Source: Deltaproteobacteria bacterium (GTDB lineage: Bacteria > Desulfobacterota > Syntrophia > Syntrophales > Smithellaceae). From it: a DNA stretch of 9,331 nucleotides. The notes under the pieces were generated by a model. It saw nothing but the letters and a program-made list of their open reading frames with translations. It did no database searches and was not told the DNA's origin. Of the stretch, positions 1-5,694 are shown piece by piece. The stretch covers positions 1 through 9,331 of the forward strand of contig SBEK01000153.1 in the NCBI GenBank assembly GCA_009668925.1, read 5' to 3'. Numbering within the stretch: the stretch's first letter is position 1; every line of letters begins with the position of its first letter. A program made the position numbers and the translations under genes.

Positions 1-156
1 CGAAAAGGCAATCTTTTTGATCTTACGTATGGAATTGGGTCAGGCACTCATTTCCGTGCGCCATTTAAGGAGCGCCGTCGTTTTTTGTATTCTTTTCAGG
101 AGGGGTACGCCCCGCAGTTCGGGCTTCGTTCCTGTTGGTCAGACGCGCGTTTCTGA
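1..156 (+). other. Possible C-terminal end of an ORF entering from the left edge
   Basis: Frame 1 is open from the first base to a TGA at 154-156 and would encode 51 residues, beginning RKGNLFDLTYGIGSG and ending GLRSCWSDARF. It contains a basic KERRR stretch and several aromatic residues. I do not recognise a family. A second forward frame (17-319, 100 codons) overlaps it, so at most one can be real, and a frameshifted or decayed gene is also possible. The stretch is short enough to be open by chance. Confidence 0.2.
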
Positions 157-176
157 TTCACCAGCCACAGAACGTT

Positions 177-215
177 GGGGCGTATTACATATGGCGGATG
201 CAATACATGTACCCC
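177..215. repeat. Imperfect palindrome (hairpin)
   Basis: GTATTACAT (182-190) faces ATGCAATAC (198-206), with 8 of 9 positions complementary and a 7-base loop. Outside this stem, GGGG (177-180) faces CCCC (212-215) with unequal spacing. It could be an extragenic palindrome or part of a dispersed repeat. No second copy is present in the window, so the role is unknown. Confidence 0.4.
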
Positions 216-395
216 TTGAAAAGCAGGTATGGAATACACCTTTTCCGGGGAGCCGGGTATCGGCTTCAGTCCGAATTAAAAGTCAACGAACGTCTTACAT
301 GATGTCGGTTTTTGTCTGACAAGGATTTCATTTGATAGAGGGTAGATGATAAAGGAAGGCCAATACCTTTCAGGGGGATAAAGGTGATTCAGGCA

Positions 396-470
396 ACCGG
401 GTTTCATAAACGACGCCTTCGCCGGCAGTCAGATTACTGTCGGCGCAACTCCCGGTGCAATTTTTCTTTT
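396..470 (+). terminator. Nested hairpin followed by a U-tract, possible rho-independent terminator
   Basis: An outer stem ACCGGG (396-401) / CCCGGT (451-456) encloses an inner 10-bp stem (420-429 / 436-445, one G-U pair when read as rightward RNA, 6-base loop). Four bases after the outer stem comes TTTTTCTTTT (461-470). Stem plus U-tract fits a rightward intrinsic terminator. The G-U pair would be A-C in the leftward RNA, which also favours the rightward reading. The outer stem is interrupted by long unpaired arms, so an alternative is a structured RNA element. The leftward nitroreductase gene ends 19 bp beyond the T-tract. Confidence 0.35.
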
Positions 471-488
471 CCCTAGCGGTTTGCGGAA

Positions 489-1310
489 TCAGCGCCAGGT
501 CACCTGCGGCTCATTGCGCGGGGGAATCCGGTGATAGTGGTGCTGCGGGTACCCCAGCATCACCGCACCGAAGCACTGGTGCCCCGGGGGCAGCGCCAGC
601 TTTTCGATCAGCGGATCATAGGCGCCCGCCGCCGCCGTAAAATATCCGGCCCAGCAAGTCCCCAGCCTTTTGGCATGAGCATAAAGTTCCAGATAGGTGA
701 GGGCAATCGCACAGTCGGCCGCGGGGAAAGACAAGTCCTGGGGGCAGTGGGTGACCACCAGGTGCGGGGCTCCCCGCATAATGCGGTCCCGGCCCGCATC
801 CCACGCCCCGACAATGCGCCGGAAACGCCGGACCGTGCCCTCATCGGAGGTCAGAGGAAGCATGATCCGCATAAAGTCGACCACCAGTCCGGCCAGAGCG
901 TGGACTTCATCGCGATCGCGGAAAACCAGCCAGTGAACCTGCTGCTTGTTGCTGCCGGTGGGCGCATAGCGCGCCGTCGTGATTAATTCCGTCAGTGTCT
1001 GGTCGGACACGGGCGTTTTTTTATACTGGCGAATCGAGCGCCGGGTCAGGAGAACCTGCCGGATGATCGCGGCGTCGGGAATATGCTTCTCGACCGGCGG
1101 ACACGCGGAAAGCGGGATGTTAACGTGGGTAAGGGCATCGTGCGGACAGACCGCAACGCAATGTCCGCAGGCAATGCAGAATTCCTCACCGTGTTCCAGC
1201 ATCGCCGGAAAGGCCTCTTTGTCCGTCTGAACGATAATTTGCGCCGGACACTCCGCCGCACAAATTCCGTCACGCTTACACTTCGTCTGGTCGATGCTGA
1301 AAAGCGCCAT
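489..1310 (-). CDS. Ferredoxin-nitroreductase fusion protein (FMN-dependent, 4Fe-4S)
   Basis: The 273-residue cytoplasmic protein joins an N-terminal bacterial ferredoxin domain (about residues 1-70) to a nitroreductase-family FMN domain (about 83-273). The second cluster motif is complete (C45, C48, C51, C55-P). The first reads C11-x2-D14-x2-C17-x3-C21-P, with Asp where the second Cys is usual. Nitroreductase hallmarks are RRSIRQY (90-96) and APTGSNKQ (116-123), both expected near the FMN phosphate and ring, and a C-terminal GAVMLGYP. Family members reduce nitroaromatics, quinones or enoate-like compounds; here the clusters presumably deliver electrons to FMN. The substrate is unknown. The start is the ATG at 1308-1310, 7 bases after AAGGAG; a TTG 15 codons upstream has no comparable site. 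The gene diverges from mrfA and ends at a TGA (489-491). It has no signal peptide or membrane segment. Confidence 0.9.
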   Translation of the reverse strand: MALFSIDQTKCKRDGICAAECPAQIIVQTDKEAFPAMLEHGEEFCIACGHCVAVCPHDALTHVNIPLSACPPVEKHIPDAAIIRQVLLTRRSIRQYKKTPVSDQTLTELITTARYAPTGSNKQQVHWLVFRDRDEVHALAGLVVDFMRIMLPLTSDEGTVRRFRRIVGAWDAGRDRIMRGAPHLVVTHCPQDLSFPAADCAIALTYLELYAHAKRLGTCWAGYFTAAAGAYDPLIEKLALPPGHQCFGAVMLGYPQHHYHRIPPRNEPQVTWR

Positions 1311-1369
1311 GATAACACTCCTTCTCTCTCGGGTTCCTGAATCCACCGGTCGCAAGACCGCCTGATCCT

Positions 1370-1411
1370 TTTATAAATTGTTAATATAAGGAGGGCAATG
1401 TTTTTTGGCAA
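1370..1411 (-). promoter_or_regulatory. Candidate sigma70 promoters for the nitroreductase gene
   Basis: Two overlapping leftward candidates are seen. One is TTGCCA (1406-1411) with a 17-bp spacer and TATATT (1383-1388). The other is TTGCCC (1393-1398) with a 17-bp spacer and TATAAA (1370-1375). Each matches consensus well at the -10 element. The untranslated leader between here and the ATG at 1310 contains a 5-bp stem with a 4-base loop (1347-1360). Which candidate is used cannot be decided by eye. Confidence 0.5.
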
Positions 1412-1420
1412 TCTCCCCCG

Positions 1421-1448
1421 TTGTGATATTTTCTTTTTTATTTATAAT
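1421..1448 (+). promoter_or_regulatory. Candidate sigma70 promoter for mrfA
   Basis: TTGTGA (1421-1426) is followed by a 16-bp spacer and a perfect TATAAT (1443-1448). Transcription would start near 1455, leaving a leader of about 25 bases before the ATG at 1481. I see no LexA-type operator overlapping it, so SOS control is not indicated by the sequence. Its -35 element lies about 10 bp from that of the outermost opposite-facing candidate, so the two directions may interfere or be co-regulated. Confidence 0.6.
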
Positions 1449-1480
1449 GCAAATTAGCAGGAGAAAAGGTAAGAAAATTT

Positions 1481-3865
1481 ATGGCTAAACTGACATTGGA
1501 TGAGTGGATCGCCAGGCTCAAAAAAAATAAAAGCTTCAACGCCAGCGCGGCAGCCGTTGTGGATATCCCGGCAAAACCGGGCGACTTCGAAGACTATCCC
1601 GTCTGGGTTAATCCCCATCTGCGCGACGTTCTGGTGAAACGCGGGATGGAGAAGCTTTATAAGCATCAGGCGCAGGCCATCCGCTTTATTCGCAACGGTC
1701 AGGATGTCGTGCTCGTCACCCCCACAGCTAGCGGCAAGACGCTCTGCTATAACCTGCCTGTATTGCAAAGCATCCTCGACGAACCGGAAACCCGGGCGCT
1801 GTATATGTTTCCCACCAAGGCGCTGGCCCAGGATCAAATGCACGAAGCCCACAGCCTGATCACCGATCTTGCCGCCGATATCAAAACCTTCACCTACGAC
1901 GGCGACACACCGGACGATGCCCGCCGGGCCATCCGCCGGCAGGGACACATCGTCGTCACCAACCCCGATATGCTGCATGCGGGCATCCTGCCCCATCATA
2001 CGAAGTGGCAAAAGCTTTTCATGAATTTGAAATACGTCGTCATTGACGAACTGCATATCTACCGCGGCATTTTCGGTTCGCATTTTGCCAACGTTGTCCG
2101 GAGATTGATCAGGATCTGCCGCTTTTATGGCGCCAATCCCGTGTTCATCTGCTGTTCGGCCACCGTCGCCAACCCCCGCGAGCACGCCGAAAAAATTCTG
2201 GAGCGGTCCGTGGCGCTGCTCGATAAAAGCGGCGCGCCGACGGCCGCCAAAACGTTCGTCCTTTACAATCCGCCCATCGTCAACCGCGAACTGGGCATCA
2301 GGCAGAGCGCGATGACGCCCGCGCGCAAGTTCGCGACGGATCTCATTGACAACAACATTCAGACGATCGTCTTTGCCACCAGCCGTCTCCATGTCGAAGT
2401 CCTGACGAAGTATCTTAAGGATAAATTCATCAAATCCAAACCGACAGACGACCATTTCGTCACCGGCTACCGCGGCGGCTATCTGCCGAACCTCCGGCGG
2501 GAAATCGAAAGCGGCCTGCGGTCCCGCGAGGTCATGGGCGTCATCAGCACCAACGCCCTGGAGCTGGGCATCGACATCGGCAACCTGGAGGCCTGTATCA
2601 TGGCCGGCTACCCGGGCTCCATTGCCAGCACCTGGCAACAGGCCGGACGCGCCGGGAGGCGCTCCGGACGCAGCCTCGCCATTCTCATCGCCAGGAGCAA
2701 TCCGCTCGATCAGTTCATCATGGAAAACCCCGACTATTTCTTTTCGCTTTCGCCGGAGCACTGCCGGATTAACCCCGACAATCTCCTCATCCTGCTGCAT
2801 CACATTAAGAGCGCGGCGTTCGAACTGCCGTTCGAAAAGGGCGAAAAATTCGGCGGCGAAAATCTGGAAGAGTTTCTGCAATACCTGGAGGAAAAAGGCG
2901 TCCTACACCGGACCGATGACCGCTGGCACTGGGCGGCGGAAAGCTACCCGGCCGACGAAGTCAGCCTGCGCGCGATCAACCCGGAAAATGTCGTGGTGGT
3001 CGACACGTCCGACGCGGGAAACCACAAGGTGATCGCCGAGGTCGACTGGGACAGCGCCTTCACCGCCGTGCACGACGACGCCATCTACATGCTCGCCTCC
3101 GAACAATACCATGTCGACAAGCTCGACCTGGAACGCAAGAAGGCTTACGTCCGCAAGGTGGACGCCGATTACTACACCGACGCCATGACCTACACGAACG
3201 TGCGCGTGATCGACTCCTTCGACAATCACAAGGAGGCCGGAGCGATCATCGAGCACGGCGAAGTCCAGGTCGTGCGCAAGGTGGTGGGCTATAAGAAAAT
3301 TAAATTCTACACGTCTGAAAATCTCGGCTACGGCGATGTCAATCTGCCGGAAAAAGACATGCACACGACGAGCTACTGGTTTACGATTCCGCGCGACCAT
3401 TTGCGCCGACTGGATTTCACGGCCGCGGAAATCATCGACGGCCTGTCGGCGCTGGCCTACACGCTCCAGCATCTGTCGGCCATGTTTCTGATGGCCGACA
3501 CGCATGACATCGACAGGTCGATCGGCGATAAAAGCGGTGAGTGGTTTGTGAACCAGGGAAAAACCGGGCGCGTCATCACATCGTTTTCCACAGGGCGGCA
3601 ACAGTCCCTGGAAGGGCCGGCGGGCGCGCGCATCGACGAATTCGATCCGACGATTTTCATTTTCGATTCTTATCCGGGAGGCATCGGCTTTTCCGAACTG
3701 CTTTACCGCGAACATGCCAATCTTCTATCGGCCGCGCGGACGCTGATTGAAAAATGCCCCTGCGCCTATGGCTGCCCATCGTGCGTCGGCCCCACGCTCG
3801 AAGTCGGCAAAACCGCCAAGGAGATTGTGCCGAAAATCATCGATCTGATGCTGTCGGCCCCGTAA
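1481..3865 (+). CDS. mrfA: MrfA/YprA-type DEAD/DEAH-box DNA helicase with C-terminal DUF1998 zinc-cysteine domain
   Basis: The 794-residue superfamily 2 helicase shows motif I TPTASGKT (80-87), FPTKALAQDQ (about 110-119), motif II DELH (189-192), motif III SAT (226-228), a motif V region containing STNALELGIDIG, and motif VI QQAGRAGR (386-393). The tail carries four close cysteines, C759, C761, C765 and C768 (CPCAYGCPSC), typical of the DUF1998/MrfA-like zinc module. B. subtilis MrfA (about 750 residues) is a 3'-5' helicase that works with MrfB to repair mitomycin C adducts independently of UvrABC. The next gene here is an MrfB homologue, which supports this assignment over other DUF1998 helicases. 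The start ATG is preceded by AAAAGG (1464-1469) at a long spacing of 11. Its TAA stop (3863-3865) lies inside the end of a palindromic repeat. The function in this organism is inferred by homology. Confidence 0.88.
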   Translation: MAKLTLDEWIARLKKNKSFNASAAAVVDIPAKPGDFEDYPVWVNPHLRDVLVKRGMEKLYKHQAQAIRFIRNGQDVVLVTPTASGKTLCYNLPVLQSILDEPETRALYMFPTKALAQDQMHEAHSLITDLAADIKTFTYDGDTPDDARRAIRRQGHIVVTNPDMLHAGILPHHTKWQKLFMNLKYVVIDELHIYRGIFGSHFANVVRRLIRICRFYGANPVFICCSATVANPREHAEKILERSVALLDKSGAPTAAKTFVLYNPPIVNRELGIRQSAMTPARKFATDLIDNNIQTIVFATSRLHVEVLTKYLKDKFIKSKPTDDHFVTGYRGGYLPNLRREIESGLRSREVMGVISTNALELGIDIGNLEACIMAGYPGSIASTWQQAGRAGRRSGRSLAILIARSNPLDQFIMENPDYFFSLSPEHCRINPDNLLILLHHIKSAAFELPFEKGEKFGGENLEEFLQYLEEKGVLHRTDDRWHWAAESYPADEVSLRAINPENVVVVDTSDAGNHKVIAEVDWDSAFTAVHDDAIYMLASEQYHVDKLDLERKKAYVRKVDADYYTDAMTYTNVRVIDSFDNHKEAGAIIEHGEVQVVRKVVGYKKIKFYTSENLGYGDVNLPEKDMHTTSYWFTIPRDHLRRLDFTAAEIIDGLSALAYTLQHLSAMFLMADTHDIDRSIGDKSGEWFVNQGKTGRVITSFSTGRQQSLEGPAGARIDEFDPTIFIFDSYPGGIGFSELLYREHANLLSAARTLIEKCPCAYGCPSCVGPTLEVGKTAKEIVPKIIDLMLSAP

Positions 3866-3989
3866 AATGGCCGGATGCGGCGTTGCGCTGCATTTCTCCC
3901 CGGCCTTCGCCGGGGCAGGCTCTGTTGCGAAGTACGTTAAAAGTACGTCTCACTCCTCGAAATTTGCGCCTTGCCTGCGGCCATTTTAC
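3862..3989. repeat. 128-bp palindromic MITE-like element between mrfA and mrfB
   Basis: Perfect 12-bp terminal inverted repeats, GTAAAATGGCCG (3862-3873) and CGGCCATTTTAC (3978-3989), bound the element. Pairing continues imperfectly outward (CGGCC at 3855-3859 against GGCCG at 3992-3996) and inward (GGCGTTGCGC...ATTTC against GAAAT...GCGCCTTGCC). The centre holds a strong hairpin, CCCCGGC-CTTC-GCCGGGG (3898-3915), and two AGTACGT direct repeats (3931-3937, 3942-3948). There is no transposase and no clear target duplication. It looks like a non-autonomous dispersed repeat; from memory, similar palindromes are scattered in deltaproteobacterial genomes, which I cannot check here. Its left end provides the stop codon of mrfA. 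In RNA the whole element could fold and separate the expression of the two genes. Confidence 0.75.
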
Positions 3990-4065
3990 AAGGCCGTACG
4001 AACAGGATATACAGGATGTCATTTCGAATCCGACCATGGCGTATGAGAAGTATTGAAATTGGATT

Positions 4066-5394
4066 ATGAAATCGATTGATAAGTTAAAACGCCTCACCGG
4101 CGAGAGCACAGCGCCCAAAACAACGGATCAGGACCGGACCATTCCATCGTCCGGAAGGCGCACCGAGATCGACGAGCTGAGGCGGCGCATCGACACCGTC
4201 GTCAGCCGTTCGGCCGCACTCGGCAGGGCGACCCGGGAGGAAGCCCGGGAACGCGGCCATCGGGGACTTGCCGAAATTCTGGAAGGCTGTGAAATCGAAA
4301 ACGAGCACGGCCGCTTTTTTCTGGTCAGTCGCGTCGTCAAAAGCTCAAACCCGCACGGCAATCGCAGCATCCTCGATGCGTTTGACTTCGACATGTCCGC
4401 AGCGGCGATGCTGGCCAACAACCCGATCATCAGCGAGTATCGTTCGTCGGATGCCCTCTTTCTGGATACCGAAACAACGGGGCTGGCCGGCGGCACGGGC
4501 ACGATGGCTTTTCTGATCGGCCTGGGCTGGTTTGAAGAAGGTCATTTTCAGGTCCGGCAGATTCTGGCGCGCGACTTTGGCGAAGAAAAGGCGGCGCTGG
4601 CTTACCTCAAAGAGATCGCGGCGCGAAAGAAATTTCTGGTCACCTTCAACGGCAAGGCCTTCGACGTCAATCTGCTCTCGACGCGCTTTATCATGAACCG
4701 GCTGCCCAGCGACCTCGCCTTCCTGCCCCATCTGGATTTGCTGCATCCGTCGCGCCGTATCCTGGGGCATCGTCTGGAGAACTGCCGACTGGTCACTCTG
4801 GAGTCGGATATTCTGGGCGTCACGCGGGAAGGTGATATTCCCGGCTGGGAGATCCCGCAGCGCTACTTCGACTGGCTCAGAAGGCGCGATCCCCGGTTGC
4901 TGGCCGATATCTTTGAGCACAACCGTCTGGATGTGGTTTCCATGGCGACGCTGACCGCGCATCTGGTCGACATATTGACCGCACACGCCCTGACGCGGCA
5001 GACCCACACTGATGACTATCTGGCGGCTGCCCGGCTCTGCCTGAAACATGCCAACGCACAGGGAGCGCAAAAGATATTAAACATCTTTCAGGAAAAGACC
5101 TGTGATGAATTCTCCGGGCAATCGAAAAAGAAGTTGGCTCAATTATACAAACGAACCGGAAGAATGGATGACGCGGCGCACCTCTGGGAACAAATGGCCG
5201 CCTGCAACCCCGTCGAATTTTACGCCGTCTCGGAACTGGCCAAATTTCTGGAGCATCATAAGCGGGATTACCGGCAGGCCAAAGACCTCATTGAAAGAGC
5301 GCTGGCCGGGATGAACACCCTTTCCGAAGATGAAATAACTTCGCTGACGCATCGTTTGAGCCGCTTGAAGGCCAAGCTGAAAATATCCCGGTAG
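4066..5394 (+). CDS. mrfB: MrfB/YprB-type DnaQ-like exonuclease with TPR-like C-terminus
   Basis: The 442-residue protein has an RNase H-fold exonuclease domain (about residues 125-305) with candidate metal ligands D134 and E136 in LDTETTG, D200 in FNGKAFD, and D289 in HNRLD with H285 nearby. The rest is a basic N-terminus starting MKSIDKLKRLTG, as in YprB-type proteins, and a helical TPR-like tail (about 345-442) for protein contacts. In B. subtilis, MrfB is the metal-dependent exonuclease thought to remove the damaged strand opened by MrfA; that pairing is repeated here, 200 bp apart and in the same direction. The ATG at 4066 is the first start after an in-frame TGA (4054-4056); the ribosome binding site is weak (GGA three bases before). 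No separate promoter is obvious in the 76 bp after the repeat, so expression probably depends on read-through from mrfA. Confidence 0.87.
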   Translation: MKSIDKLKRLTGESTAPKTTDQDRTIPSSGRRTEIDELRRRIDTVVSRSAALGRATREEARERGHRGLAEILEGCEIENEHGRFFLVSRVVKSSNPHGNRSILDAFDFDMSAAAMLANNPIISEYRSSDALFLDTETTGLAGGTGTMAFLIGLGWFEEGHFQVRQILARDFGEEKAALAYLKEIAARKKFLVTFNGKAFDVNLLSTRFIMNRLPSDLAFLPHLDLLHPSRRILGHRLENCRLVTLESDILGVTREGDIPGWEIPQRYFDWLRRRDPRLLADIFEHNRLDVVSMATLTAHLVDILTAHALTRQTHTDDYLAAARLCLKHANAQGAQKILNIFQEKTCDEFSGQSKKKLAQLYKRTGRMDDAAHLWEQMAACNPVEFYAVSELAKFLEHHKRDYRQAKDLIERALAGMNTLSEDEITSLTHRLSRLKAKLKISR

Positions 5395-5419
5395 TCTTTT
5401 CCGGATCATCCGGTGGGCA

Positions 5420-5437
5420 ACGGCTTCCCGAAGCCGT
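5420..5437. other. Strong hairpin downstream of mrfB
   Basis: ACGGCTT (5420-5426) and AAGCCGT (5431-5437) form a perfect 7-bp stem with a 4-base CCCG loop. A smaller CCGGAT/ATCCGG inverted repeat (5401-5413) precedes it. On the forward strand the hairpin is followed by AAAAATTT rather than a T-run, so it is not a textbook terminator, but it is the best candidate for the 3' end of the mrfAB transcript. Confidence 0.35.
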
Positions 5438-5483
5438 AAAAATTTAGCTCTTCAACAAATGATCCTCCGCATCGGGTATTCAA

Positions 5484-5512
5484 TTGACTCGCGCCGTAAA
5501 AACAACTATCGT
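5484..5512 (+). promoter_or_regulatory. Candidate sigma70 promoter for the acyl-CoA synthetase operon
   Basis: TTGACT (5484-5489, five of six matches to the -35 consensus) is followed by a 17-bp spacer and TATCGT (5507-5512, four of six at -10). Transcription would start near 5518, leaving a leader of about 175 bases that contains a possible small ORF (5544-5675). No sigma54 (-24/-12) element was found nearby. Confidence 0.45.
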
Positions 5513-5543
5513 GTCGTGTGCACTGCATCCCTAAAGGAGTGTG

Positions 5544-5675
5544 ATGCTTGTCCGGGCCTGCTTTGATTATGCGTGGAACCCCTGGAACGATCTGCAGCAA
5601 GGAATGACGACATTACGTTTTCCTTCCTCGATTGTCCGGAGATTCCCCTCACGTTCATTCAGCGCAATTTATTGA
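5544..5675 (+). CDS. Possible 43-residue leader peptide or small protein
   Basis: AAAGGAG (5533-5539), a near-perfect ribosome binding site, lies 4 bases before an ATG that opens 43 codons and ends at TGA 5673-5675. The product would begin MLVRACFDYAWNPWNDL and continue with a basic, serine-rich tail; I recognise no family. The stop lies 19 bases before the GTG start of the synthetase gene and just ahead of that gene's binding site, so translation could be coupled. It is equally possible that this is a chance frame next to a purine-rich patch, since small size and one example give no coding statistics. Confidence 0.3.
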   Translation: MLVRACFDYAWNPWNDLQQGMTTLRFPSSIVRRFPSRSFSAIY

Positions 5676-5678
5676 AAG

Positions 5679-5685
5679 AAGGGGG
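5679..5685 (+). promoter_or_regulatory. Ribosome binding site that sets the start of the acyl-CoA synthetase gene
   Basis: AAGGGGG lies 9 bases before the GTG at 5695-5697. The frame is open further upstream to a TTG at 5632, but that codon has no binding site, so the GTG is preferred. Confidence 0.7.
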
Positions 5686-5694
5686 TTTCCTCTG

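Larger units (their letters stand above)
1..488. other. Left-end region without a supportable gene
   Basis: I find no convincing protein gene in this stretch on either strand. Two overlapping forward frames are open, 1-156 and 17-319, but neither has a recognisable domain, and the second lacks a clear ribosome binding site. The region holds an imperfect palindrome (177-215), a small GGGG-TACG-CCCC inverted repeat (102-113), two copies of GATAAAGG (348-355 and 377-384), a short AAAGG/CCTTT hairpin (351-370) and a nested hairpin with a T-tract (396-470). The picture is a structured intergenic region, possibly the downstream end of a rightward transcript that begins outside the window. Confidence 0.5.

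Noticed and set aside
1311..1355. Upstream TTG start adding 15 residues to the nitroreductase
   Set aside because: The ATG at 1310 has AAGGAG at ideal spacing, and the ferredoxin domain begins right after it. The added residues read as translated leader.
1406..1426. Possible sigma54 -24/-12 promoter (TGGCAA...TTG)
   Set aside because: The spacing between GG and the downstream element does not fit the -24/-12 rule, and the GC dinucleotide is missing. The sigma70 reading fits better.
1454..2881. A 475-codon open frame antisense to mrfA
   Set aside because: It lies wholly opposite the strongly supported helicase gene. Its product has no recognisable domain, and long antisense frames are expected from GC-rich codon use.
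2903..3715. A 270-codon open frame antisense to the 3' half of mrfA
   Set aside because: The helicase frame here shows clear domain content. The antisense product is a mirror of its codon bias, with no start signal.
3862..3989. CRISPR array or insertion sequence
   Set aside because: There is only one pair of inverted ends, no regular direct repeats with spacers, and no transposase. It is a short non-coding palindromic element.
3754..4056. A 100-codon forward frame running through the repeat between mrfA and mrfB
   Set aside because: It begins inside mrfA in another frame and crosses the palindromic element. It has no ribosome binding site and no domain.
5632..5694. Upstream TTG start adding 21 residues to the acyl-CoA synthetase
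   Set aside because: There is no ribosome binding site at the TTG. The GTG at 5695 has AAGGGGG 9 bases before it and places the catalytic histidine at the family position.
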